DNA from: a virus
Strand: one strand, 5' to 3'
Virus record (IMG/VR): IMGVR_UViG_3300037488_002251
Coordinates: 1 to 33,085 of that record
Length of the DNA stretch: 33,085 nt
A model generated the notes under the pieces. It had not been told where the DNA came from and searched no databases. It saw nothing but the letters and a program-made list of their open reading frames with translations. This document shows positions 7,635 through 15,252 of the stretch, piece by piece; the first letter of the stretch is position 1; every line of letters begins with the position of its first letter. The translations under genes and the position numbers were made by a program.

Positions 7635-9710
7635 ATGGCTATTACAAAAAACAAACCACAGCGTGGCATCAGGTTTACCTCTAGTCCGACGGGCCCCGAC
7701 GACAGTCAGATGAACATGAATCTGATGGTCAGTACGCTCCGGTCAAGCCTATCGGGTGGCCAAGAACCCCTTAACAAGACTGTCAAAAGTCAGACTGTCC
7801 GCACCGACATCAAAGAAAAGTACGACAACAATAAGGTCGTGTTCTCGACCCGTGAATACTCCGAGATCACCGAGAACGTCTGGACCAAAGGGTGGAGGCG
7901 AGTATCGGACCCGGAACAGCGGGAACTCTCGATCCTCGACCCATACCTGTCCGCCATCATCAGCACGCGCGTGTCCCAAGGGGCCGCCTGCTCGTACCCA
8001 TCCGAATCCAAGTACGACAAGGGCTGTCGCATCTCCGACCTCAATCCGCCCGTCCGCGATGATTACGAGAACGCAGACGAATTCGATAAGGCTTGTGCGA
8101 TCCGGACGGCCCAACAGGAGGCGATCCTCAGTTGGGTGCTGACGTGCGGGACCAAAGACGAAGACGTTCTCAATTCGGTGTTCGCGAACGGCGACCTGTT
8201 CTTCAAGCATTGTAATTTCCGACGATTCGTTGAGGGACAAATCCGCAATATCATGACCTTTGGCCGTTGCGGTACTCAGGTACTTCGTTCCGAAGACGGA
8301 GTCCCGGTCCTGTTTCGTCCGGTCCCGATCGAGACCATATTTAATGCGGTTCACGGCGAGGACGTGACGCTGTCCAATACCCGCGACACGATGGAACAGT
8401 CCGAGTCAGACGTCAAGCTGTACAACGAGATCAAGCCAGAAGAGAAGCCGGCCGCCTATATCCAGAAAATTAACGGCCAGAACGTCAATTTTTACTCCGA
8501 GGATGAACTCAAAGTCTGGCACTGGCAGTTTCAGGCGCTGTTCGGGTTGAACGGTTATCCGTTGAGCCCGATCGAACTCACCATCTTCATGGTGTTCGTC
8601 CATCAGCAAACGCTCGGCTACTTGCGCAACCAGTTCGTCAAGGGGATGGCCGCCAAAGGGCTGCTTTGCCTCGAATCGACCAACGCGGCCGTTGAGTTGA
8701 GTCCGGCCGACCTCGATGAGTTCCGCCGCCAGTTCCATAACTTCGCGACCAGAAACGACAATTCGGCGGTCATGCCGGTCATCAGCGGCCCCATCAAGGC
8801 CAATTTCATCCAACTGTCACCCAGCCCCCGCGACATGGAATTCTTGCAGGTAGAGGAGCACGTCATCCGCGCCCTTTGCAGCGCGTTCCAGATCAGCCCC
8901 CAAGAGATGGGCTACGGGCACTTGAGTCTCCCACAAGGCGGCCTGAACAGCGGGAACAAGCAGGAAGACATCATCCGTGGCGAAGAGCGCGGTCTCAGGC
9001 AAGTCCTCGACATCGTATTCGACGGCGTCAATGACATCATATATGAGAATTTCCCCGAAGCTCGGGACAATTTTCGTTTGGGTTATGTTGGCGTCGGGGA
9101 AGAAACGCGCGACGCGGCCGTCCAACGACAGTCGGCGGAACTGACGACGACCGCTACAATGAACTCGTTGTGGTCCGACTCCGAGAAGACCGATGCGTTC
9201 CCGTTCGCCGGCGACGCCCCGCTGAACCCCCAGTTCAACACCTTGATTGCCGCCAAGATGTTCTATGGGGAATACCGCGAGCACTTCTTTGGTGATGAGG
9301 GCGCGTCCAAGAAGCCCGAATACCGATTCCTCATGGACCCGAACCTCAATCAGGCGTACCAGCAGCTTTTGGTCCAGCCGGTGGCTGAACAGCGCCAACA
9401 GGCCGAGATGCAAAACAAAATGATGGCGCAACAGATGCAACAACAACAGCTCCAAGCCCAGATGGCCGCGCAAGGCGGTCAACCCGGTGCCGAGGGTGCT
9501 CCACAAGAAGGCCAGCCGCAAGAACAGGTGCCCGACCACGCCGCAGCGCCCGAGCCAGAGGCCAAGCCGGAAGCTCCAGCCGAGCCGGCCGAGAAGTCGG
9601 AAGAGCCGATCAGCCTTCGCGAGAAATTCCTAGAAGTGCAGGGACTTAGGAAGTCCATGGGGAGTTATTTCGGAGCGTGGGTGGACGCCCATTACACCAA
9701 AGAAGAGTGA
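7635..9710 (+). CDS. portal protein
   Basis: This 691-residue protein forms the dodecameric ring at the head vertex through which DNA is packaged and ejected. Evidence is its place after the terminase, its length, and a typical portal core near residues 405-450. There the segment VIRALCSAFQISPQEMGYG and the following GGLNSGNKQEDIIRGE resemble the conserved C-terminal part of SPP1/HK97-type portals. The tail (about residues 590-665) is low-complexity: a Gln-rich helix (QMQQQQLQAQMAAQ), then Pro-, Ala- and Glu-rich repeats. This is common in portal C-termini facing the head interior. A short charged helix closes the protein. It is the last gene of the packaging block and is followed by a stem-loop. 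Confidence 0.85.
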   Translation: MAITKNKPQRGIRFTSSPTGPDDSQMNMNLMVSTLRSSLSGGQEPLNKTVKSQTVRTDIKEKYDNNKVVFSTREYSEITENVWTKGWRRVSDPEQRELSILDPYLSAIISTRVSQGAACSYPSESKYDKGCRISDLNPPVRDDYENADEFDKACAIRTAQQEAILSWVLTCGTKDEDVLNSVFANGDLFFKHCNFRRFVEGQIRNIMTFGRCGTQVLRSEDGVPVLFRPVPIETIFNAVHGEDVTLSNTRDTMEQSESDVKLYNEIKPEEKPAAYIQKINGQNVNFYSEDELKVWHWQFQALFGLNGYPLSPIELTIFMVFVHQQTLGYLRNQFVKGMAAKGLLCLESTNAAVELSPADLDEFRRQFHNFATRNDNSAVMPVISGPIKANFIQLSPSPRDMEFLQVEEHVIRALCSAFQISPQEMGYGHLSLPQGGLNSGNKQEDIIRGEERGLRQVLDIVFDGVNDIIYENFPEARDNFRLGYVGVGEETRDAAVQRQSAELTTTATMNSLWSDSEKTDAFPFAGDAPLNPQFNTLIAAKMFYGEYREHFFGDEGASKKPEYRFLMDPNLNQAYQQLLVQPVAEQRQQAEMQNKMMAQQMQQQQLQAQMAAQGGQPGAEGAPQEGQPQEQVPDHAAAPEPEAKPEAPAEPAEKSEEPISLREKFLEVQGLRKSMGSYFGAWVDAHYTKEE

Positions 9711-9715
9711 TTTGT

Positions 9716-9760
9716 AGTCATATAGCTGTACAAAACGCCCCTTTGTGGCGCTGTATGACT
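9716..9760 (+). terminator. large stem-loop after the portal gene
   Basis: AGTCATATAGC at 9716-9726 pairs with GCTGTATGACT at 9750-9760 with one wobble. Inside it, ACAAA (9730-9734) pairs with TTTGT (9742-9746). The sequence after it is pyrimidine-rich (TTCTTCGTCT) but has no pure T run. It lies between the end of the packaging block and the FliA-type promoter at 9776, so a terminator or an RNA-processing site is likely. Confidence 0.55.
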
Positions 9761-9775
9761 TTCTTCGTCTGGCCC

Positions 9776-9802
9776 TAAAGTTTTTGAGATTCCCGCCGAT
9801 AA
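9776..9802 (+). promoter_or_regulatory. perfect sigma28 (FliA) promoter, copy A
   Basis: TAAAGTTT at 9776-9783, then 11 bases, then GCCGATAA at 9795-9802. This equals the flagellar sigma28 consensus TAAAGTTT-N11-GCCGATAA at all sixteen specified positions. It lies 39 bases before the ATG at 9842. Copies at 22398 and 25567 match equally well, and all three share AAG plus a TAT a few bases downstream of the -10. Confidence 0.85.
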
Positions 9803-9841
9803 GTGATATAGTGTGGTTGGCCATTGACGAAAGGAGTCACC

Positions 9842-10186
9842 ATGAACTTGTGCGAAGCCCTCGAGAAAAGCCGATACGTGACCACCCCAGCTCGCGGCGG
9901 ATTCATAACGCCCGCCCGCGACCCGATCGACGGCTTTCAGCGCGTCGTGATCGATCACGAAACCGGCCTATTCTATTCGCAGTCCTATCGGATCGATTTG
10001 GAAGACCTCAAGTCGGATGATTGGGTTCCCTGCTCCGTTGAAATCTCGTATTTGCCCCTCGACGGGAGCGACGGCGAAGCGCCGGCCAACGCGGCCCCGA
10101 CTGGAAAATATGAGGACTGGGACGAAGGAGACGACGAACCAGAGCCGGGGATGGTCGACGTCTCCGTCGATATTTCGTCCGATTGA
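9842..10186 (+). CDS. small acidic protein under a FliA-type promoter
   Basis: This 114-residue protein starts at ATG 9842 with AAGGAG at 9831-9836. Residues 1-66 form a compact domain that begins MNLCEALEKSRYVT and ends DLEDLKSDDWVPC. The order (an N-terminal helix with a small beta sheet and a closing EDL..DDW) recalls the DUF2829/Tad2-like small phage proteins, one of which sequesters the Thoeris signal molecule. The resemblance is by eye and weak. The last 45 residues are an acidic tail (EDWDEGDDEPEPG). The gene is alone in its unit: its stop TGA lies inside the -35 of the next promoter. Expression would follow host flagellar gene control. Confidence 0.6.
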   Translation: MNLCEALEKSRYVTTPARGGFITPARDPIDGFQRVVIDHETGLFYSQSYRIDLEDLKSDDWVPCSVEISYLPLDGSDGEAPANAAPTGKYEDWDEGDDEPEPGMVDVSVDISSD

Positions 10187-10211
10187 CATCCGCCCGAAAC
10201 CCCGATAATAT
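10183..10211 (+). promoter_or_regulatory. sigma70-type promoter for the nucleotidase-kinase operon
   Basis: TTGACA at 10183-10188 and TAATAT at 10206-10211 have 17-base spacing. The TGA of the preceding gene is part of the -35. It sits 50 bases before the ATG at 10261. A CCCGATAA string overlaps the -10 but lacks the matching FliA -35, so this is read as a housekeeping promoter. Confidence 0.75.
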
Positions 10212-10260
10212 GAATTGTGGGCGCATCGGCGCCGACGAGGATTATTACATCGGAGGAAAC

Positions 10261-10911
10261 ATGAAAAAGGGCACAATTGCACTAGATTTTGACGACGTCC
10301 TGTACGATGCCGATGTCGTCAGTCGGGCCCTTGTAGAGCACGGCATCGACCCCGATACCGTCCGGTCGTGGGAGATGAAGGAAGTCCCGCCCGACATCGT
10401 CAAGATCATCAGGGAGCGATTCCACAAACCCGAATACATGTGCGATCCCGAGGGGTTGATACCAGAGTCCCTCGTGGCCGTCCGCCGTCTGGCCCGCTTG
10501 GGCTATAGGCTGATTGTCGTGACGTGCCGAGCCCACGAAATAGCCGACGAGACCCGCGCGCTCATCGCGAAGTTCTGCCCGGATGTTTCCGAAGTGTTCG
10601 TCATCGGCTTGGGCGGCAACAAGGTCGCGACCCTCAAGGCACAGGAAGCCATATTGCTGATCGACGACGGCCCCCACAACATCGAGGCGGTCGACGAGGT
10701 CGGCATCCCGTTCGTACTCATATCGAATCGCAAGACCACCTACAACCACAAGCTGGCCAAACGGCTGCGCCGCCGTGTCGGCACCGGGTTGGTCGCCGCA
10801 AGCCTATCGGTTGTGGTGTCGTGGTTCCAGAGGCGGAAGCCGACCATTACCGATTACGAGGTACGTGAACAAATTTGGAGGGAGTATGAGCACGGCAGCA
10901 AACATCTATAA
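10261..10911 (+). CDS. HAD-family 5'(3')-deoxyribonucleotidase-like phosphatase
   Basis: This 216-residue soluble enzyme shows HAD phosphatase motifs in order: DFDDVLYD at residues 9-16 (Asp9 the likely nucleophile, Asp11 the acid/base), VVTCR at 86-90 (motif II Thr), Lys near 121-126, and LLIDDGPHN at 132-140 (motif IV acids). This layout matches 5'(3')-deoxyribonucleotidases and related phage enzymes that remove phosphate from nucleotides. It would act in the cytoplasm, trimming nucleotide pools. The C-terminus carries a hydrophobic stretch (GLVAASLSVVVSWF) and a basic segment not typical of the family. ATG 10261 has GGAGGA just upstream. It leads an operon with the next two genes. Confidence 0.75.
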   Translation: MKKGTIALDFDDVLYDADVVSRALVEHGIDPDTVRSWEMKEVPPDIVKIIRERFHKPEYMCDPEGLIPESLVAVRRLARLGYRLIVVTCRAHEIADETRALIAKFCPDVSEVFVIGLGGNKVATLKAQEAILLIDDGPHNIEAVDEVGIPFVLISNRKTTYNHKLAKRLRRRVGTGLVAASLSVVVSWFQRRKPTITDYEVREQIWREYEHGSKHL

Positions 10912-11167
10912 TCTCACGAAAAAGACGTATTTCTATCTGGATCATGCGTATTGGCTGTCGTGCCCGATCCAAACCCTATTGACGTCGAATCAGCTATTTG
11001 TCGCGGTCGTCAACGACATGAAGGAGTGTGACGTGCCGTGGCTGAGATCGCTGAGATCGTTGCTATCCTACATCGAGCCCAAATGTGTGTACATCATCAT
11101 ACACGACACCGACTGGGACTTCCGAGATGTTTTTGATGACTATACCGAAGCAAAGGGCGCGGAATGA
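10886..11167 (+). CDS. small unknown protein
   Basis: This 93-residue protein of unknown function starts at ATG 10886, within the end of the nucleotidase gene, with a strong GGAGGGAG at 10877-10884. It has an aromatic N-terminal half (KKTYFYLDHAYWL), a central helix (SLRSLLSYIEPK) and an acidic C-terminus (HDTDWDFRDVFDDYTEAKG). There is no membrane span or known motif. Its stop overlaps the histidine kinase start (ATGA at 11164), so the two are translationally coupled. That makes it a candidate partner or modulator of the kinase, though nothing in its sequence shows this directly. Confidence 0.65.
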   Translation: MSTAANIYNLTKKTYFYLDHAYWLSCPIQTLLTSNQLFVAVVNDMKECDVPWLRSLRSLLSYIEPKCVYIIIHDTDWDFRDVFDDYTEAKGAE

Positions 11168-12756
11168 CAGACAAAATTGAAGTCGCGTGTTCGTGCGAGT
11201 GCGAGTGCGAGTGCGAGTGCGAGTGCGACGTTTGTGCGGAGAATCGGGCATCTGAGAAAAAGTATCGCCTGCTGTTTAACACGGCCCGCGATGCCATCTT
11301 CGTGGGGGACGCCAAAACCGGGATCATTCTCGATTGTAATCCCGCCGCCGAAAAACTAATGGGGAAGAATAGGGGCGAGATTGTCGGACAACACCAGAGT
11401 TCACTTCACCCCAAGGCCATCTTGATAAACGGGTTAAGCCCGACCTTCCGCGAACATCGGCATGGCGGTCCCAATTTATTGACAGAGGATAAAATCATCA
11501 CGTCCAGCGGGGAGATCAGGGACGTGATGATTAGTGGTAGTGTCGCCGAGTGGGGCGGACGGACAGTCATTCAGGGGATTTTTCGGGACATAACTGAGCA
11601 AAGGCTCGCCGGGGCCAGATTGTTCGAGAGCGAAGAGAGGCACCGAGCCTTATTCCAACTGTCGCGAGATGCGCTCATGGTTCTGTGCCCTCCGTCGTGG
11701 ACGTTCACGGATGCGAATCCCTCCACGGTTGAGATGTTCGGGTCGGCGACAAAGGCGGCTTTTTGTGCTCGGGCTCCATGGGAAATATCGCCCGAGCGCC
11801 AGCCAGATGGCCGCCTATCTGCGGAAAAAGCGAAGGAAATGATTGACATGGCCGTGCTCGTCGGCGTCAGTCATTTTGATTGGATGCACATGAATTTCGC
11901 TGGTCGGCAATTTCCGTGCGTGGTCACTTTGATGAGAATGGAGTCAGCCGGAAAACAATTTTTGCAAGCTAGGGTGAGGGATGTGACCGACCTGAAGAAT
12001 GCCGAGAGGAAGGCCGCCATGGCCCAAACCCAACTCCTCCATTCAGAGAAACTGGCGTCGATCGGGACACTGGCCGCCGGCGTTGCCCACGAGATCAATA
12101 ACCCGCTAACGATCGTCGCCGGCATGAGCGCCATCCTCGACAAACGAATGAAGAAGGTCGTCGCGACCGAGTCGCTGCCGGAGTTGTTGACTTTGCTGGA
12201 CAAACTGCGCGCCGCAGCCGATCGCATCGGAAAGATCGTGAACGGTCTTCGCCAATATGCCCGCCTCGACACTGAGGATATCAGCAAGGTGGACCTGCAC
12301 AAGGCAATCGACGACACCTTGAATCTGATCAGGCCAATTTACAGCAAGGGCGGGCTTTCCATCGAGACCGATTTCGCGAGCGCGGGGGGCGTGATTGACG
12401 GGAACGGCGGGAAGTTACAGCAAGTATTGGTGAATCTCTTATCCAACTCCAAGGACGCGACAGAAGGCCGTGCCGACGCCCTGATCAGGATCGAGACCGC
12501 CGACGAGGGCGAATCCGTTGTGCTGCGTTTTTCCGACAACGGCTCCGGAATAGCCCCACACCATTTGGCCACGATTTTTGATGCGTTCTTCACGACCAAA
12601 GACCCCGGCAAGGGGACTGGGCTCGGGCTGTCCATCTCTCACGCCATCATAGAGTCGTTTGGGGGGACGATCTCGGTCGAGAGCGAGATCGGCAAGGGCA
12701 CCACGTTTATTATCCGGTTGGTCGCGGCCGATGTTGACAAACCCGAAGGGGAGTGA
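11164..12756 (+). CDS. PAS-PAS sensor histidine kinase with Cys-Glu repeat N-terminus
   Basis: This 530-residue protein is apparently a complete soluble sensor kinase. Residues 9-24 are a Cys-X run with eight cysteines. Residues about 30-145 are a PAS domain (LFNTARDAIFVGDAKTG; closing GIFRDITEQR). Residues about 155-275 are a second PAS domain (closing ARVRDVTDLK). The dimerisation helix has the H-box GVAHEINNP with phospho-acceptor His309. The ATPase domain has the N-box NLLSNSKDA (Asn428), DNGSGIAP, FDAFFTTKD and GTGLGLSI. All catalytic motifs are present, so activity is likely. No membrane span and no receiver domain are seen, and no response regulator is encoded nearby, so a host partner would be needed. 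The start overlaps the previous gene (ATGA). Complete kinases are rare in phages. Confidence 0.92.
   Translation: MTDKIEVACSCECECECECECDVCAENRASEKKYRLLFNTARDAIFVGDAKTGIILDCNPAAEKLMGKNRGEIVGQHQSSLHPKAILINGLSPTFREHRHGGPNLLTEDKIITSSGEIRDVMISGSVAEWGGRTVIQGIFRDITEQRLAGARLFESEERHRALFQLSRDALMVLCPPSWTFTDANPSTVEMFGSATKAAFCARAPWEISPERQPDGRLSAEKAKEMIDMAVLVGVSHFDWMHMNFAGRQFPCVVTLMRMESAGKQFLQARVRDVTDLKNAERKAAMAQTQLLHSEKLASIGTLAAGVAHEINNPLTIVAGMSAILDKRMKKVVATESLPELLTLLDKLRAAADRIGKIVNGLRQYARLDTEDISKVDLHKAIDDTLNLIRPIYSKGGLSIETDFASAGGVIDGNGGKLQQVLVNLLSNSKDATEGRADALIRIETADEGESVVLRFSDNGSGIAPHHLATIFDAFFTTKDPGKGTGLGLSISHAIIESFGGTISVESEIGKGTTFIIRLVAADVDKPEGE
11194..11229 (+). repeat. in-frame TGCGAG hexanucleotide repeat
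   Basis: Five perfect TGCGAG units and a sixth TGCGAC run from 11194 to 11229 inside the kinase gene, encoding Cys-Glu five times and then Cys-Asp. Six-base units keep the reading frame when copies are gained or lost, so the repeat number may vary between isolates. Confidence 0.9.
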
Positions 12757-12865
12757 GAAGATTGGATCGGGTGGGTGCTTGATAACCCGAACCGCGAAAG
12801 CGGGATAGGACGGAAGCTTAATTGACCTCGAAAAGGGTCAGCCCGCCACACAAAAGGAGAGACAC

Positions 12866-13138
12866 ATGTTCAACGGCCCAGATTACGACCCAAAACACGA
12901 TTACGCCCGTCTGCGGGGCCAGCACGAACGGGTTCGTGATTTAATGTTGGGCGGGGATTGGTACACATTGAGCGAAATCTCCGAAAAAATTGGCGATCCC
13001 CCGGCATCCATATCGGCCCAGTTGCGTCATTTAAGAAAAGAGCGTTTCGGGGGCTTCGTTGTCGAAAAACGCTGTCGCGGCGATAGGGGGTCTGGCCTGT
13101 ATGAGTACCGCGTTCTTGACCCAAAAGAGGCCGCCTGA
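12866..13138 (+). CDS. small winged-helix DNA-binding protein
   Basis: This 90-residue protein has a helix-turn-helix reading (VRDLMLGGDWYTLSEISEK followed by DPPASISAQLRHLRKE at about residues 40-60) and a beta wing (GGFVVEKR...GLYEYRV). This is the winged-helix pattern found in small phage regulators that choose between helices by a Ser-Ile-Ser-Ala-Gln recognition segment. It likely binds DNA; the target is unknown. The start has AAGGAGAG just upstream. Upstream lies a GNRA-type hairpin (CCGC-GAAA-GCGG) with no clear promoter. The next ORF begins at its stop (TGATG). Confidence 0.65.
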   Translation: MFNGPDYDPKHDYARLRGQHERVRDLMLGGDWYTLSEISEKIGDPPASISAQLRHLRKERFGGFVVEKRCRGDRGSGLYEYRVLDPKEAA

Positions 13139-13182
13139 TGGTCGAGATTACCCATTACCCATTACACACGAAGGGGGGACAC

Positions 13183-13449
13183 ATGTTCGTGAATAACAAT
13201 TTTGACGCTCAAAAATCAGAAGAGTTGAAAAATGAAGGCATTGCGCGAGCAATTTCGGGTCACAAGGGGGATTTGGAGTTGGCAAGGAAAATCGCGAAGA
13301 CGATTGCTGAATCTAACGAATCCAATGAGTGCGATGCAGACAAGGTTCAGGCTGTTCTAATAGACATGAATATCAATTTAGGTAATGCCGCTGGTGGATT
13401 ATTTCGAGGCAAGGGATGGGATGGGAGTGGACTGGCCGGTTTGTTTTGA
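13183..13449 (+). CDS. small unknown protein
   Basis: This 88-residue protein is helical and charged in the middle (LELARKIAKTIAESNESNEC) and Gly-rich at the end (GGLFRGKGWDGSGLAGLF). No domain is recognised. The start ATG 13183 follows a very strong AAGGGGGG a few bases upstream, in the same GACACATG context as the gene at 12866. An in-frame ATG at 13138, overlapping the previous stop, would add 15 residues and could allow coupled translation, so either start may be used. The codon style is AT-richer than its neighbours. Confidence 0.55.
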   Translation: MFVNNNFDAQKSEELKNEGIARAISGHKGDLELARKIAKTIAESNESNECDADKVQAVLIDMNINLGNAAGGLFRGKGWDGSGLAGLF

Positions 13450-13757
13450 GTCAACGGGTTTGCTCCCATCAGAATTTATTGAGGGTATGGAGGCTCCGAA
13501 AGGCGTAACCTGCCTTTGAGTGGTTGTCTTGGGGTTTGGAGAAAACCTCGGTCTGACGCGGTCCTGCCGGACGGATCGCCCCTCTGGTCGTAGGGTGTCG
13601 GGCATCCCGAACAACGGACTGGGCACCCCTTGCCTCATGCCCCCAATTGTACTGGGGAAGTAAGCGTGTAACGCGGGCGCACGTCACCTGTGCGGCTTTA
13701 CCGGGGTCCGGAGTGGTGAGTGGCGGACCCGCTGGGGTTCAACCCAAGGGAGTCGGA
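13450..13757. other. 308-base intergenic region without a convincing gene
   Basis: No ORF in any frame here has a plausible ribosome site and protein-like sequence. The region holds several GC-rich inverted repeats, the clearest being GGGTCCG / CGGACCC at about 13707-13734, and a short TGGGGTTCAACCCA element just before the next ribosome site. It could encode a structured RNA or be a remnant of lost genes. I see no promoter of the type used elsewhere in the window. Confidence 0.4.
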
Positions 13758-14021
13758 ATGAAAATCACGCTGTATCCAGAGGGTTGTTGCGACGAATGCA
13801 ATGATATTGTCCATGTCCACATGGATTGCCCGGATTGCCATGACCCGGACGCCCCGACTAGTTTATACGGTTCGGGTCCATGGGATCAGGATGAGGGTTT
13901 TGAACTGACGTGCGAGGGCTGTCGCGCTACATTCAAGTTGACAAAAAAGACAATCGGTATGGACGACTACGAGTGGGAACGGGTTGGGGCTCAAGTTTTG
14001 CCAATTCGCGCTGATAAGTAA
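13758..14021 (+). CDS. small zinc-ribbon protein
   Basis: This 87-residue protein has three clustered Cys pairs: CCDEC near residues 10-14, CPDC near 24-27 and CEGC near 54-57, with an extra His-rich strand (VHVHMDC). Two of the pairs would form a zinc ribbon; the third is spare. Such small ribbons bind nucleic acid or protein; the substrate is unknown. The start has AAGGGAG at 13746-13752. It is the first gene after a 308-base gap and is followed after 12 bases by another Cys-rich protein. Confidence 0.65.
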   Translation: MKITLYPEGCCDECNDIVHVHMDCPDCHDPDAPTSLYGSGPWDQDEGFELTCEGCRATFKLTKKTIGMDDYEWERVGAQVLPIRADK

Positions 14022-14033
14022 TGTGAGGCCATC

Positions 14034-14501
14034 GTGGCCAATACCCAAAACGGGTACGATCGAACCCAGAACGGGAACAAACTGATGAATGTCGATAATA
14101 TTATTAGTCAAATGACCTGTGACGCGTCTCACGATAACGAGACCGACCTGTGGTATTACACTATCTATTGGATGGGCCACAAGGAGATTGATGATTGTGC
14201 CTGTAGCGAGTACGGGTCTGACGTGTGGATCGCGATCCACAAAAAGCGCATTGCGGAGAGGATTGTCAGCGAGTACAATACCATCAAGCTGGTGACACGA
14301 TGCGGGTGTTCGCGGTACGTGACTCACAAACCATCAAACTGCCGCGATTACGTTGTGCCTCTTTGTAATCATGGTCGCACAACGCTCGGTAGCCCGGTGG
14401 ACCTTTCGGAATTTGTACGTTTTGATCAGCGACATTTTGTTTTTAATGGGGAAACCGAAGGCGAACACAAACTTATCCGAATTTTTGAGGAGAAACAATG
14501 A
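14034..14501 (+). CDS. unknown Cys-rich protein
   Basis: This 155-residue protein of unknown function has cysteines in DDCACSEYG, TRCGCSRY, SNCRDY and PLCNHG, suggesting one or two metal sites across residues 60-120. GTG 14034 has GAGG five bases upstream and is used here. ATG 14085 (with GGGAA nearby) would remove 17 residues that encode a near-repeat (TQNGYDR / TQNGNKL), so the start is uncertain. The stop overlaps the next start (ATGA). There is no membrane segment. Confidence 0.55.
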   Translation: MANTQNGYDRTQNGNKLMNVDNIISQMTCDASHDNETDLWYYTIYWMGHKEIDDCACSEYGSDVWIAIHKKRIAERIVSEYNTIKLVTRCGCSRYVTHKPSNCRDYVVPLCNHGRTTLGSPVDLSEFVRFDQRHFVFNGETEGEHKLIRIFEEKQ

Positions 14502-15046
14502 GATACCCGAAAGCAATGCGTGAGGCCCAGAAGACCGACAAGCCGAGCCGTTATCCGAAGGGCGACGCCCAAGACCTTCGCAAACTGGTGTTGCTGGCCG
14601 CCGCCCACAATGCGGCCGATCTCCGCGACGTCAAGCGGCGCCAACTCCGCGCCGAGCGGGCCGACGCCCGCCGCCTCGCGGCCGCCCAACAGGCCGAAGC
14701 CCGTCTCGCCCGATTGCCGCTAGACGCAATCAAGCAGGCCGAGCACCGCGAAGAAATGTCCAAGCAGTTCAGGACCACGCTCGAGGTGCTGGCCGGGCAA
14801 ATCGTGGTCGCCAACTACAGACGTGACGTCAAGGGGGCCAAGAACGGCGCGCGCATCCTGAAGTCAATAGCGAAGCTGGCTGGCCGATACCTGACGCCGC
14901 ACGAGATCGATGACGAGATCGCCAAGGGCGTCGCCCGGGCGAACGAGGCCATCAACCCGAAAGGGGCGACAAATGAAACGAAAGACACGACGGATAAGGT
15001 CGAAGGTGAGGCTGGAACGGTTGGCGCGGCCACAGACCAACCCTGA
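14498..15046 (+). CDS. helical coiled-coil protein
   Basis: This 182-residue protein has a very Ala-, Arg-, Glu- and Gln-rich centre (residues about 25-95) that reads as a long amphipathic helix, including RRLAAAQQAEARLARLPL. A helical second domain with QIVVANYRRDV and ILKSIAKLAGRYL follows, then a Thr-, Glu- and Lys-rich tail. It might be a scaffold, head-associated or nucleic-acid-binding protein; no family is recognised. The ATG at 14498 overlaps the previous stop and the next gene starts inside its end, so it belongs to a coupled operon. Confidence 0.65.
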   Translation: MRYPKAMREAQKTDKPSRYPKGDAQDLRKLVLLAAAHNAADLRDVKRRQLRAERADARRLAAAQQAEARLARLPLDAIKQAEHREEMSKQFRTTLEVLAGQIVVANYRRDVKGAKNGARILKSIAKLAGRYLTPHEIDDEIAKGVARANEAINPKGATNETKDTTDKVEGEAGTVGAATDQP

Positions 15047-15245
15047 CGCCGAGGCGTGGGACCACATGCAGAGCGGGTCAGTCATCCCCAACCCCATCGA
15101 GATCGGCAAGACCGTGATGGTCGGGTCAATTACGTCGCGCACGTTCTGGAGGACGACCGAAGTGACCGAGATCGTTGAGGATGTTGGCAAGAAGATCGTG
15201 TTTAAAACCGCGAACTCGACTTATCGGGTTCTTTGGCTAGACTGA
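14973..15245 (+). CDS. small basic unknown protein
   Basis: This 90-residue protein has a strongly basic N-terminus (KRKTRRIRSKVRLERLAR) and a beta-rich second half (KTVMVGSITSRTFWRTTEVTEIVED and KIVFKTANSTYRVLWL). A small nucleic-acid-binding or beta-barrel protein would fit, but no family is recognised. The ATG at 14973 is 74 bases inside the previous gene in another frame, with GGGGCGAC just upstream. The overlap is long but both proteins look genuine. Confidence 0.5.
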   Translation: MKRKTRRIRSKVRLERLARPQTNPDAEAWDHMQSGSVIPNPIEIGKTVMVGSITSRTFWRTTEVTEIVEDVGKKIVFKTANSTYRVLWLD

Positions 15246-15252
15246 GGTGCCT

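Noticed and set aside
10201-10208. CCCGATAA near the nucleotidase gene as a FliA -10
   Set aside because: The expected -35 reads ATTGACAT. The same bases form a much better sigma70-type promoter with TTGACA and 17-base spacing.
12781-12845. A sigma70 promoter before the winged-helix gene
   Set aside because: TTGATA and TTGACC are present, but no acceptable -10 lies 16-18 bases downstream of either.
13399-13687. Overlapping minus-strand ORFs of 79 and 72 residues in the 13450-13757 gap
   Set aside because: Neither has a ribosome site or a protein-like pattern, and the two overlap each other in different frames.
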